A stretch of DNA of 64,000 bases from Amphiduros pacificus (GCA_949316495.1 OX439004.1:15040536-15104535); one strand, 5' to 3'; counted from the first letter of the stretch, positions 1-11,902 are shown. The notes: generated by a model not told the origin, from the sequence alone. Made by a program: numbers and translations.

Positions 1-414
1 GCATCGGAACTTTCCGCAATTAAAAATCTCGGCCATTTTTCTGTTTTATTTGAGTCGTCATCACTATCTATGTCATTCCTAGGTCGTTTTTGTTTGTTTT
101 GCGCCATGTGTGTTATTTTAAATTTCATCAGTTAGGTCCCCTACCCACCACGGAGCCCAACAAGGGGACGCCTTTCTGGGCCGGTAACTCCAAGCCCTGA
201 CGCCATGAGGATACCCAACATGACATACTCTAAGAATAAAAACTCCACCCTTTCGGATTTTATTTATATCCCTCGATTGACCCAATCAGCAGTAATCTCC
301 TTTTAAGAAATATTAATCAAAAATTTATCAATTGTTCCTAAATTTCAAACATTAAAATTGTCATAAATAAAAATCAAATAGCCAGAATATATTTAAGGAA
401 ATATACCACAAGCC

Positions 415-662
415 GGTTAAATCAGATCCAGGCCTAATCTGATCTGCCTGTCTGGTGAACATTTGGATCCAAGACAGGCGTGTTGCAACTGGACCGGTAT
501 TACTGCCAAACCAGCCCAGTGCTCAGCCCGTCAGGATTCCATATCCTCCCCGACACAGGTCGCATCCCACGGCAAACAGGATGCCCCTTTAGTCGCCTTT
601 TACGACATGCTGGGGGGCAGTGGGGCTATTCTTTAATCCCCGCACCCACAGGGGAGTAGAGA
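415..662. repeat. GC-richer block, candidate dispersed repeat
   Basis: This block is visibly richer in G and C than the AT-rich DNA around it. It has no long open frame on either strand and contains short inverted words such as CAGATCAGATTAGGC against its neighbour. It looks like part of a dispersed retroposon, but I cannot name a family and no second copy is in the window. Bases 1-414 show nothing recognisable. Confidence 0.25.
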
Positions 663-1023
663 TGTGAAACTTGGGCAGAGTATGTTTTAGAATGTTGTGA
701 ACAACATATCACTCAGCTAAAAAAAAATTTTCCAATATGCATTTTTAGTATTTCCTAGAAGGAAATATTAAAATAATTACCAGCCAGCTGCACTCTGGGA
801 TTTTGGCTGTCAGCTGTTATTTTTTACCAGCTGGGAAAGTTACCAGCTCAGAATTTGTATCGATTTAACAGCTGTTAACTTTGTTCGTGGATGTTTGGAA
901 ATGCCCAATTTTTTTTAACAGCTGGTAATGAGCCAGTATGTTTAACAAATAATTAAATGTTAAAAATCTATAATTACAGTAGAAATATCATTAGGCTTGA
1001 ACAATCTTTGTCAAATAGTGTTC

Positions 1024-1193
1024 ATATGCAAAACTTATCAGAAACATCATTCATGTTGGTGGACTGTATGGTGGTGCCCCCTATATGTATTTTCAGAATA
1101 GCCATATATTGTGTGCATAAATTATCAGGAACTTCATAATGTTGGTGGATAGTATGGTGGTGCCCCCTATATGTAATGCCAGAACAGTCATAT
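1024..1193. repeat. 86-bp direct duplication
   Basis: Two tandem copies about 86 bp apart share the word GGTGGTGCCCCCTATATGTA and similar flanks (ATCAGRAAC before it). They have drifted, so the duplication is not recent. The following 1.2 kb, to about 2700, is AT-rich and shows no gene or repeat I can support. Confidence 0.6.
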
Positions 1194-2714
1194 CCTATTT
1201 AATAGTGCTGCCATAAATGTAGGACATAGGCTATTTATACAAAATATATATAATTTAGGCAAAAAGAAATTATAGGGGTGTTTGACAATTGAAAATAAGA
1301 TTTAAAATTGAATAAATCCTGTGACCTTGGGATGACCTTGACATGTCCTTGAAATATGAAAATACTGTTGCACACTAAAACTCTCATTTTTAAAGTCATA
1401 TTATGACAGATCTCTCCAAAGCGAAACAAACAAGCCCAGGATCAAGTCTGTAGCTATAATAGAACAGATTTTATGGGCCGTTGAATTTTCAGCCCAAGGT
1501 CACAGGGATTTTCCATTAATTTCATTGGAGAAAAATTGAAATTTTCACTTTGTGAACAAATGGCCATCAATTTGAAAGGTGTGGATATGTTAGGGGGATG
1601 TATAGCCCACTTTTTAAGCCATTATTGGTACAAATGCCATTGTAAAATTTTCTGCCTTTTATGAAAATATGATTTTTATGGATTTCCATTGAAATCAATG
1701 TAAAAATCGGGAAAATTATATATATCTTTGAAATCCAAAAGGCAGAAAATCTACCAAACCAACTCTTAAAATTCCTTTCGCTTTGCGTGCTATCAGAGTT
1801 ATATTTCCAGCATAATATGGGACACTTTTCATCATTATAATTTCATTATTTGAAAAATTACAATAAACTACAATGAATTTTAGCAAAATTACCCCTTGGA
1901 AATGCTATTCAAATGTACATATAGGCACCATTTTTATGGGAAATATTGTCAACTTGTACTATTATTTGACATAATTTTACTTCTGGTAGGTATTTTTCAA
2001 TACATAAATATTTCATTAACTAGTTATTAAACATTTTTTGAGAAATCTAAATTTAAGTGTGTAAAATGGTGCAAAATGTCACACTGACACCCACTACACA
2101 TGAATTTGGATCCCTACCCGTCCTAAATTTATGGTGATGATCCAGTGTTGAATATGTCAACTGTAATTGCGTATTGAGATGATGAAGAAAATTATTAAAC
2201 TTACAGTTGGGGTCTGGTCACCCCATTTAACATTTGACTGTGACTTTTGACAGTGGTTTGTCTCTGTTGGTGTTGAACTCCGTTAGAAATTAATTATATA
2301 CCAAAATTCAAAGAAGCATACTACAGTCAACCCTCATTTATCCGACACTTTCCGTCGCACAAAATTATGTCGGATTAATGGAATTGTCGGTATTTTGAAA
2401 CTGGTTAAACTGATACATACAGATGGACAGACATCTGACAGTGAGACTAGGCAGTGGGTAGAACTATGGTATATTTAATGTGTAACACATGTCATACTAG
2501 ATATCAATGAAAATAATACAGAATTATTCAATATCTGTATGTCTACAACTTTTATTTTGTTATAGGAAAGCACCACATGAATATCAAATTAATTAGCAAA
2601 TAATGTCATGAAAAACTACATTTTCTCTGTGTTATGATCATTTGACACCCATGTAGACTCAGTGGTTCATGCGACCTGTTTGTATCCTTCATGTGAGCAG
2701 ATCGATTTTGATTT

Positions 2715-3345
2715 GATTTGGAACTTTCCCGCCATAGTGTTCTCCAATCACCAATCGGCAAAGCCCAGATAGGTAGTGTTCTCCAATCACCCATCGGCAA
2801 AGCCCATATAGGTGATCTGGAGAGGTCTGAGATTTTTGCTTTTTGGTCATAATCTCGTTCAGATGTGATTTTTTAAATACCCAACTGTTTAAGTGATAAT
2901 TCATATTTTATGTATGATTATGTCTAAAATCTCCCAAAAAAGCTTGATTATTTTTTGGATAACATTAAATAAAGAAAATATAAATACTTGATAATAATCG
3001 CCAGCTGCAAAAATTGAATCAAACCCGTTTTAACGGCAGTTGAAACGGGTTCAATTTTGACGTTTAAACAGGTTAACCAAAGTTTTTGCAGCTGGCGAGT
3101 TTTTACTTCACTAGAGCTCAATCAACTCCACCAAACTTTTCTTTGGTTGGAGTTGGTAGAGACCATGGACGTTCGACAAACCCCTCCAGATCACCTATCT
3201 GGACTTTGCCGATGGGTGATTGGAGAACACTACCAGATAGGTGATCTGGAGGGGTTTGTCGAACGTCCAAGTTTTTTTGTGAGATTTTAGACATAATCAT
3301 ACATAAAATATGAATTATCACTTAAACAGTTGGGTATTTAAACAA
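2715..3345. repeat. Composite inverted-repeat cluster
   Basis: Three nested inverted repeats are present. 2877-2936 pairs with 3283-3343 (about 60 bp). 3167-3200 pairs with 3233-3270 around a short loop (arms of about 35 bp). 3001-3015 pairs with 3082-3097, and inside that AAACCCGTTTTAAC faces GAAACGGGTT. The part 2715-2875 reappears inverted at 8823-8945. The layout fits foldback-type non-autonomous DNA transposons inserted into one another. No transposase is present. Confidence 0.65.
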
Positions 3346-3413
3346 GAAAAAGTGGTGATCCACATGTAACACGGATGGGAAAAAAATTAACAAACAAAAC
3401 AAAAATTACAACA

Positions 3414-5914
3414 GGGCTCGGCCAAGCGGTAATGGAGGGACAGCATCACTGAACAGCGTAACATAAATGCATTTATTCCAGAAATACAACATTATTAGGA
3501 ATACTTAATTATTGTTTTTGACAAAGCTCACTGAACATTACAATATGCCAAAGTATTGAGGATCATACTGTAACAGTTTATGTATGGTATCAAAATATGT
3601 TTTCTGTAACGGAGGGACACTTTTGAACAGCAGCTTTGGAGTCATGTAGCAAAATGGGCTTAACATAAAGTTCTTATGAATATTCTTAAAAATCACTATA
3701 TCATATATCATCTACACATACCTAAGTAGTAAATACCAAAATATCAAGTTTATAACCTTAACACTGTTTTATTTATTAAAGAAATATTGTCGTAACGGAG
3801 GGACAACAGAAAATAGTAACGGAGGGACACAAATGTTCAGCTGTAATCTTGTCAACAAGTAACTTCTGTAATAAACTGTACATGTACTATTTAGGTGCTA
3901 AATCTTTATGAACTTGACAGAATAAATTTACAGAATAAATTGAATGAAATAACATAAGTAACAAAGACCAAATACACACCACAAATGACAACTGGGTACT
4001 AAGGATGGATTATGGTCAAAATAACCATGTGACAATGGTGACCGTGGTACTGAACTGCCACAATAGACAGAATTTGGACATTTTATGAATCTAAATTATC
4101 CACAAGTGTAAATTATCTACAAGTTGGAGAAAATATGAGTTTAACAATGCTTAGAAATGCATACTATTTAAGTTTTTGAAGACTAAGACTTAAAATGGAC
4201 GCCAAGCTTTAAAGGTTATGCTAATGTCCAGGCCTGAGTGAAAAGTGAAAATATTAACAGAAAGATTTGACGGACATGAGGTATAATGACGGCAGAAAGT
4301 AGCTGAATAAGATTAAGATTGGCAGCTATGATCAGGTTTTAGATAAGAGGAGGGAATATATAGCTATCAAATGAAATGCACATGCACTTGGTCCAGCGGT
4401 CCACTTCGTATCATGGTCATTTTGACCATGGTCATTTTGGTCATCATAAGGATGACACACACAACTCATTCCATTACATCATCATGTTCTTAGCCTTGTG
4501 TTATCCTAACTGTAAGCCAGGAACACTGCATTATCCCTAAGAATGGATTTGTCAGGTAAATTAGACACTTTGACAAGATCAAACGGTTACATAGTGTCAC
4601 AAGGAATCACACCTATCAAACAGCAATTGTGTTGTCTCTGATGGGACAGCTTGTGTACCCAGTGCAGGTCAGCTGGTGGCTTTCTTCCTCTGACTAAAGT
4701 ACCAATGCAAACAAATATGATTTTTTTTGCCATAAACTCAGACAATATTGATTTGTTTGTTTGTTTGGGGCTTTACATCACTTTCAACATTATTTCGGTC
4801 ATTTCGTGATGAGACCTACTTGTAGCAGATATAGTGCTGCCTCACTGAATTGTCATGTCGCAGGTCCTTGACATGACAACCCTCCCGGTCACAGATTTAC
4901 AAGGACAACGGGTTAACCCTTCGCGCACAGGCCTCAGCTCATGTGTGAAATTGTATTATGAATTCAACCTCGCCACAGCCGGGGATCGAACCCACGACCT
5001 TTGGATCACCACAGAGGAACTGGTGCTAATAAGCTGGCGCTCTAACCAACTGCGCCACGGCCCGTGGCCTAGACAATATTGAAAACCAGTGTTTATAATA
5101 CATGAGTATGTAGACAGGGAAATAGAATTATGTATCACTGACCATGTTGATTGATGCATGAGTATAACCATGAAGTGTCTATTGTCTCTCAGGTGACAGA
5201 CCACATATAAGCCAACCAATACATGTTTAACCAAATAAATTGTTTTTGTCCATTTCTACTTGACATAAATCACTTTAAGAAATAAAAATTTCTGGCAAAT
5301 AACTGAAATAATAACAACTTGCATGAACCTGAACATTTGTCCCTCCGTTACTAGTAACGGAGGGACAGGTTTTCTTCATATAAAATCAACCAAAAATTAA
5401 ATGAGTTTCACAAAGCATACAGAAGGTTATGATACTTCACTATAAGCACCTTACTTCTAGAAAGTTTCACATTCCTTGTGATATGCATTATAGCATGAGG
5501 TCAAATTTCAATATTTTTTGTAACGGAGGGACATGTAACGGAGGGACAAATTCATATTTTAAAGTTTTTCCCCCAAAACATCTTTAGACTTGTGTGCCAA
5601 GAATTTAACTTTAAATCATGATAGCATAGCATCTCAACTTGATTAAAGTCCCATTTCCACTACTTTGCATGTGATTTCTAATAAAATACACCATATTTTC
5701 TAAATTGATAGAAAAACGACGACAGACAGCAAAATGAACCAACAAAATAGGGTCTTAAACAAATTGTGATTATTTCGCAACCAATAAGGGTAGAGAAAAA
5801 AATAAACCAGTTTCAGAAACTGCAGTTTTTAGTTTATAAGGTACAATTTAAAAGAAGCACATATTTTGAGTTTCACTTTTTCATGTTAATGTTCACTTCC
5901 CCTTGGCTGAGCCC
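3414..5914. mobile_element. Non-autonomous TIR transposon with GTAACGGAGGGACA motifs
   Basis: Left end GGGCTCGGCCAAG (3414-3426) and right end CTTGGCTGAGCCC (5902-5914) are inverted with one mismatch. They are flanked by AACA on both sides (3410-3413, 5915-5918), with the insertion inside a 21-bp tandem repeat. Inside are seven exact copies of GTAACGGAGGGACA (3606, 3792, 3816, 5338 inverted, 5354, 5520, 5535) and one variant at 3429, concentrated towards the two ends. Such subterminal motifs usually bind a transposase. There is no coding frame, so it would move in trans. A SINE (4752-5063) inserted later. The superfamily is not clear. Confidence 0.65.
4752..5063 (-). mobile_element. tRNA-derived SINE, family A, copy 1
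   Basis: Read on the minus strand it begins with a tRNA-like head: an A box like TGGCGCAGTTGG and a B box GGTTCGATCCC near 4984-4994. A body follows with GTCATGTCAAGGACC, GCAGCACTAT and AGTAGGTCTCATC, then an A/C-rich tail of CAAA units. Related copies lie at 42890-43155 and 62631-62899. This copy keeps its promoter boxes best. It lies inside the 3414-5914 transposon and so is younger than that insertion. Confidence 0.85.
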
Positions 5915-5978
5915 AACAAACAAAACAAAAATTACAACAAACAAAACAAAAGTTACAACAAACAAAACAAAAATTTAA
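5915..5978. repeat. 21-bp tandem repeat (AACAAACAAAACAAAAATTAC)
   Basis: About three units lie here. A further partial unit at 3388-3413, on the other side of the 2.5-kb transposon, shows the transposon landed inside this array. Confidence 0.8.
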
Positions 5979-6650
5979 ATGAACAACAAAATATATTTAA
6001 ACACAATCATTGCAAACTGATGGGGTAGTTGAAATTGTTTTTATTCATCTTTTGAAAACATTTAATTTGGTGTGTATCTGAACGATTTTTGTAGCACAAC
6101 TGTATACAAAGATGTGTCTTTTCAGGCCCGATTATGTAAGTTGCTCTATTATCGCTCAGGCGTTATCGCAAATCATCGATCAGACTTTTGCATATAATTT
6201 CTGTTCTAATTGTCCGATTTACACCAAATTTGAACTAAACTTACTGAAAATTCCTTGTTCTAGCGATTGGGAAGCATTTCCAAGCAATTTAAAGGGATAA
6301 TTTTGTGCAGCGATGAGCGATGACGATGTTGTCATTTCGGCGGGATGCCTATTGGCTTTGCCGAGCAGGTAAACTTCATAGGGTACCGCATTATTTTGTA
6401 CCGCATTAGCTTCCAGCACACGTCACATGCATCAATGCACATGCCAGTGACATGCACGGATACCTATTTGGTGTTTACCATGTACATATTTGCATTAAGT
6501 AAGTATTTGCGTTACGTAATCGCCTCGTGCACGTGCCAACCATTGACATGACGTCAGTGACCAGCACGTGCAGTGAGAAACTGTATATTCATACGCCAAT
6601 ACTAGACTGGCCCCCTACCGATTGTCAAGATAGAGGGTGGCACCAGTCGA
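5979..6650. other. No feature seen
   Basis: Intergenic sequence with short chance open frames only. A mildly CpG-richer patch at 6530-6640 includes one TGACGTCA, but nothing supports a promoter. Confidence 0.5.
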
Positions 6651-6654
6651 ATCT

Positions 6655-6850
6655 ATCGCATGCACACGGCGAACACTCCACAGTGGCGTCAGTTGCTTTA
6701 ACAATAATGACCACAGAAAAAACCGAATCACAAACCACAGGAAATGAATACGCATTTCCCATGATCGTACCGATCACAGAATAACACAGATAGTTCCTTT
6801 TTTTGACAAGCATTGCCTGTCGGCAATGCTTGTCAAAAAAGGAACCATAG
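6655..6850. repeat. Dispersed repeat with terminal hairpin, copy 1
   Basis: The word GATCACAGAATAACACAGATAG is followed by a near-perfect hairpin (6791-6846) whose arms include GACAAGCATTGCC and GGCAATGCTTGTC. The same flank and a related hairpin recur at 17170-17370, and the hairpin alone, almost unchanged, at 8763-8820. The ends AACACAGATAG and CTATCCGTGTT are inverted in the other copies. I read this as a tiny foldback element family. Confidence 0.6.
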
Positions 6851-7402
6851 GAGGGGGCAGTCATACGGGCACTTTCACACATACGGGGCTTTCACGCCCT
6901 GGCAACCCCAATTGGCGTTGAAAACAAATCTCTGTCAGCCATTGAAATAGTACAGTCAAATTGAACCCAAATCTGAAGATTTCTCTACAGTCATTATATT
7001 TTGTATATTCTTAGTGTGCAACAAAAAAACAGTTCAATTCTGTATTTTCTGATGTGCATATCGCCAATAAAGATTTCACCTTTGTTTTCTGTGAAAAGTC
7101 ATTATTCTTTATACTAATTATTTAACAATCGTCAATTTCACGCATCTTAGTCTTTGTTTGAAGGTGGATTCCATACAGCCTTTGATGTCTTCTCATTTAG
7201 TCCTGGTGTGAAAAACCCAAAATTTCTGTAAGGGATGTCACATAGTAAAATTTCACTGATGCCAATTATCCGCATTCACAGTATTATAATTGCTCTTCAA
7301 AATCCTTGTGATGTAAGGTCAAACTTGTGATCAAAGGGCATTTCGTCATTGTTCCCACAGCTTTGAGTCATGTCTTCCCTTTTTGACAGAAATGCTTTAA
7401 CA

Positions 7403-8205
7403 CGCATAAGATATTTTTTTTATAAGTAAGATATTTTTTTTATAAGTAAGATTTTTTTTATTTTAGAAGTAAGATATTTTTCACATAAGTAAGATAATGT
7501 TCACATAAGTAAGATATATTTTTATAAGTAAGATATTTTTTTTATACAGTGACCGGCAACTGTCCGAAACCGGCAGATTAAACTCGGACATTTTTAACTC
7601 GGTCAAATATCGAGTAAAACTGTTCTGTACTAATTGCAATTGAGCTAAATATAGTGCCTCACACGTCACCTTTTAATTCCTGTGCCTTTCAAAACGTTAG
7701 AAGTGTTTATTTGTTTTCACGGCACGAGTGACGTTGTCACTGTCAAATGACGTCAGAAGCGGTGACGCAACCAACATCACCGTATAACTCAATGGAAACT
7801 CGGACAGTTTGCCGGTTTGCTGAATGCGTTAAAATAATGCTATTTCTGTTAATATTGAATGGGTATCATTAAAACTCCACAGACCGTTAAAGTCGAAGGT
7901 CTTCTTTCGATCTGAACAGTTTTTACACAGTTTTTAAAGGTTTTGTGAGAATCGGGAGTGAAAAACATGAAAGTGTCCGGATTTGGCTGCCGGTCACTGT
8001 AATTAAGATATTTTTTATAAGTAAAATATTTTTTTATTTTATAAGTAAGATATTTTTTTAAGAAGCCAGTAAGATATTTTTCATATAAGTAAGATATTTG
8101 CACATAAGTAAGATATTTTTCACATAAGTATGATATTTTTCTCATAAGTAAGATATTTTTCACATAAGTAAGATATTTTTCACATAAGTAAGATATTTTT
8201 CACAT
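7403..8205. repeat. 20-bp tandem repeat (ATAAGTAAGATATTTTTCAC) split by a MITE
   Basis: Imperfect 20-bp units built on ATAAGTAAGATATTTTT run from 7403 to 7546 and resume from 8000 to 8205. The break is a transposon insertion. Last units (8100-8205) are the most regular. Confidence 0.85.
7547..7999. mobile_element. MITE with TA target duplication (Tc1/mariner-type)
   Basis: The left end is CAGTGACCGGCAACTGTCCG and the right end, read inverted, is CAGTGACCGGCAGCCAAATC. They share at least 12 terminal bases and further GTCCG words. TA lies on both sides (7545-7546, 8000-8001). The 453-bp element has no open frame of note. TA duplication and a CAGT terminus fit the Tc1/mariner/pogo group. It sits in the 20-bp tandem array and is therefore younger than it. 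Confidence 0.8.
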
Positions 8206-8740
8206 CTGATGATTTACTTAAAGAAACTGCCATTTGTGACAAACTGCTACTTTGGCACGTGCGTATTGTGACCGTCACAAGAGAGATAGATCACTGACTT
8301 GGTGCAATTTTCACAACAATTCTTTTTTTCCATTCATATAAACTTTTCTCTGTCAAAAATTCCATTGTTCCATTTGTTTTTTGTATACAAGACAATTTCA
8401 TAATTATCAGCCAATCCTATATATATGGTTGCGCGAATCCTATGGTCGTTAGCTTGTAAGATGTCAATGATGGTTCTATAGATTTCATATTAATATCTCG
8501 GCTAATAATACACTTACAGAAATGATTTATATATGTCTGAAATGGTGAGAACAAGAGGGAGACAGTTATATATGTATTTTGAAGATTTTACTTTGTTTTG
8601 GCCCCGAAAATGACTGCCGTAATTGTGTACGATATGAGATGTCAATTATTAAACTAGATGTCAATGATGGTGCACTGATTTGTTTTCAACGTATCCAACG
8701 TGGTCACCGTGTTGTCAACCGGAAGTGACGTCAGCTCGCC
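8206..8740. other. No feature seen
   Basis: Non-coding sequence between repeats. A short phrase, GATGTCAATGATGGT, recurs at about 8459 and 8657, but I see no larger repeat. Confidence 0.4.
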
Positions 8741-8744
8741 CTCT

Positions 8745-8945
8745 CCTATCCGTGTTACAACAGATAGTTCCTTTTTTTGACAAGCATTGCCTGTCGGCAA
8801 TGCTTGTCAAAAAAGGAACCATCCGTGTTACAAAAATCACATCTGAACGAGATTATAACCAAAAAGCAAAAATCTCAGACCTCTCCAGATCACCTATCTG
8901 GGCTTTGCCGATGGGTGATTGGAGAACACTATTCCCGCCAAGTAT
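8745..8945. repeat. Hairpin element joined to inverted copy of the 2.7-kb repeat
   Basis: 8763-8820 is almost identical to the hairpin at 6791-6846 and is bracketed by two TCCGTGTTACAA words. 8823-8945 is the reverse complement of about 2715-2875, sharing CACATCTGAACGAGATTATA and the GATGGGTGATTGGAGAACAC core. Two unrelated-looking repeats are thus joined end to end, as if one inserted at the end of the other or both belong to one longer family. Confidence 0.7.
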
Positions 8946-10225
8946 CGATTAGTATGGTACCCTATCTCAATTACACAGCTAAGTCTCAGATGTGTTATGA
9001 TCGGGTACCTTGATCATAGTCCATAGCGACTTCAGGGAGAACGAAGATTGTTTGAAAATGGCGACACGACCTGCATTTTATTTAGACAACTATCAGACTC
9101 AGGATCATATAATGTGTGTGGCGCTTACGTTCAGAGTCTTTATGCGTACATCATATATCTAGAAATATATAACAGTGATCACTGTATGTGTTGAAAGGTA
9201 AGAATGTTACGTCATTGTTGCATTACAGGCAACGACAACAAAGCTACGGAGTCAGACGACAACAGAGTTGCGTTTCAGTTTATCAATTGATTGCCGATGT
9301 ATATCTCAGCATTTGACATTGTTGGCACATACAGGTGTCAGAGAATGAACAAATTTGAATACTTTCGAGAATTCTCCTTCCCGAAAATCCCCAATTATCG
9401 CTCGCACATAGGTGGCGCTACGAATTTCGTGTGGGTCTGTACCTGACAGCTGATAACAAGAAATCGTTATTTTGAAGATATCTTAAAAACTACACCATTT
9501 ATCATAAAACCGAAAACAGTTTTGAAATCAGTGAGATAATACAAAGATAGTAGACAACTTTTGGAAGAAATGACATCAAGATAAACTTCAGTGTCTTTGA
9601 TGCATAGTGAGGCAGTCACACCAAGCCAAGGTGACGAGTTGGTCATGGTGACGAGTTGGTCATGTCACTTCAGTCAGACAATCATACGCTTTCACACCAT
9701 TGTCATCCAAAATCATTTGAATCTTATGATCAAAGACCTTTTTTGTCATTGTTTCCCAGCTCAAGCTTTGAAGGGGAATTGTTTGTAGCCTTTGTGTCAT
9801 CTAAAATTGTTGCTCTGAGGCTCTCAGGTGTCATGTCTTCCTGACAGCTCCGTCCCGATTAACGATCATTTGCGATAACTAATATTGTACAGAGCAATGC
9901 ATAACCAACATATTTAGATTCCTCGTGGAATTTTAATACAGATAAAAAAAAAGTTTGTTCAATTTTATGGATTCTAGTTGAAATAAATGGGAAATCAGTG
10001 AGTGCTTCACAGTACTGTTTATATTTGACTCACCGGAACGTGTGGCGACACCTAGTGGCCAACAGCGTATGACGTACGAGTTTGGAAAGGCAATACAGGT
10101 GTAATCGTTACTCTCCTTTGCATCGGGCTCAGAATACTATATAACACCCTCTCCGCTTATTCGATCAGATATGTTCAAATAGGTCTGTTCCATTAGCCCC
10201 GCCCCTTGAATGTATCCAACCGCAC
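8946..10225. other. No gene seen
   Basis: Only short chance open frames. A short direct duplication (GGTGACGAGTTGGTCATG) lies near 9630-9665. No domain, RNA gene or transposon end is supported. Confidence 0.45.
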
Positions 10226-10233
10226 GTGCACGG

Positions 10234-11003
10234 GGATGGGGGGGGGGGTACTCTCGTGATTTTAACTCGTGGAGGCTGGGATGGAACTGAAAACCCCAGA
10301 GCCTGAATTAGGGAAATATTCTATCATTATTGGTACCCTGATTTAGGACTAGCTGAATTTTTTATACCCTCATTTAGGGATGATGCAGAAGGAGGAGATT
10401 TGGAAAAGGGGATTGTGATCCCTGTTTCAGGGAGAAATTTGAAAAACAGTACCCTGTTTTAGGGAAAATGATAAAATATCTTAACCCGGATGGAACTGAA
10501 AACCCCAGAGCCTGATTTAGGGAAATATTCTATCATTATTGCCAATATTGGTACCCTGATTTAGGACTAGCTGAATTTTTTATACCCTCATTTAGGGATG
10601 ATGCAGAAGGAGGAGATTTGGAAAAGGGGATTTAGATCCTTGTTTTAGGGAGAAATTTGAAAAACAGTACCCTGTTTTAGGGAAAATGATAAAATATCTT
10701 AACCCGGATGGAACTGAAAACCCCAGAGCCTGATTTAGGGAAATATTCTATCATTATTGGTACCCTGATTTAGGACTAGCTGAATTTTTTATACCCTCAT
10801 TTAGGGATGATGCAGAAGGGGGAGATTTGGAAAGGGGGATTGTGATCCCTGTTTTAGGGAGAAATTTGAAAATTAGTACCCTGTTTTAGGGGAAATGATG
10901 AAATATCTTAACCTGTTTTAGGGAAAATATCAGCGAAAAGGACCCTATTTAGGCCAGCTTCCCCGGTAACGCTGACTATGAGAGTACCCCCCCCCCCCCC
11001 CCG
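10234..11003. mobile_element. TIR element enclosing three ~210-bp tandem units
   Basis: A G-run followed by GTACTCTC at the left and GAGAGTACCCC followed by a C-run at the right form inverted ends. GTGCACGG lies directly outside both (10226-10233, 11004-11011) and looks like an 8-bp target duplication. Inside, three units start near 10279, 10488 and 10706, each with CCTGATTTAGGAC, CCCTCATTTAGGGATGATGC and CCCTGTTTTAGGG. Unit 2 has a 10-bp insertion. An 8-bp duplication is usual for hAT, but the termini are not typical. No coding capacity. Confidence 0.65.
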
Positions 11004-11011
11004 GTGCACGG

Positions 11012-11660
11012 TGCGATGATGTAATTACAGCCTTTCAGTAGGACAGCACGTGCACAATACGATGACATAACTTGAATCTCTTGCTAATTAATATTCATGA
11101 GCGCCCAAATAGTACGACATTTTGTTGCGTCGGCGCTAGGCCTATATTGAAGAGGCCTAGTAAAGCTGGGTATGTTGTCGTCTGCAGGTCAGTTGTCGTC
11201 GGCTGTACCAATGATAAGTTAAGGGTTCGCCTCCATCTTTCAAAGGGGTTTTTCCAAAATATTTAATGTTTGTCCCTAAAAGAGGCCCTATCTTGGAACT
11301 ACTTTTTAGGGGGCCCATTGGCTAATAAGGGGATTTCAAATATGTTAAATAAATATATAATGATTAATAATAAACATATTTCCTGTTAATAATAATATTT
11401 CATGCTAACAATAATCCTGATATATTTGTGCAATGTGTTTTATTGAATCTTTATGAGAAATTGACAATATAATAAATCACAATATGAACAACACCCAAAA
11501 AAATTATTCATACAGAAAAGTTGCTCTCACGTTTTTACTCATAACTTTTTTACTATTTATTCGATTTAGCTACTTTTACCACCAAAAAGAAAGCCAGGAA
11601 AATTCTCTGTCAAACCTGCAAATATTAACTTCCTAGCTCCTCCAGTGTTCGCCAAAACTT
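11012..11660. other. No feature seen
   Basis: AT-rich sequence with no supported gene, repeat or RNA. Confidence 0.4.
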
Positions 11661-11662
11661 TT

Positions 11663-11760
11663 TGACCCACATCAGACAATATGTCTGATGTTCAGCCAGC
11701 CAACATCAGACATTTGTCTTAAACATCAGACATTTCAACGCATACTTTTTCTTTTTTATT
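11663..11760. repeat. Dispersed repeat shared with 35262-35360
   Basis: The words CAGACAATATGTCTGATGTT, AACATCAGACATTT and CGCATAC are shared with 35262-35360 in the same order. The core CAGACAATATGTCTG is self-complementary. Family unknown. Confidence 0.55.
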
Positions 11761-11807
11761 TCGCGGCTTTTTCATGCTTGTGACAGATATTCAGCTTATA
11801 AAACCTA

Positions 11808-11902
11808 CATACCAACCTACATACCAACCTACATACCTACCTACATATCTACCTACATACCTACCTACCTACATACCTACATACATACCTACATACATAT
11901 TT
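11808..11902. repeat. ACCTACAT microsatellite
   Basis: Imperfect repeats of ACCTACATACCTACAT type run uninterrupted for about 90 bp. Confidence 0.9.

Noticed and set aside
2325-2400. Pogo/Tigger-like terminal repeat (CAGTCAACCCTCATTTATCC)
   Set aside because: It resembles such an end, but no inverted partner or target duplication was found in the window.
4970-5063. tRNA gene on the minus strand
   Set aside because: The boxes are good, but the sequence continues into a repeat body found at two other places; it is a SINE head. The same holds for 59760-59850 and 62631-62720.
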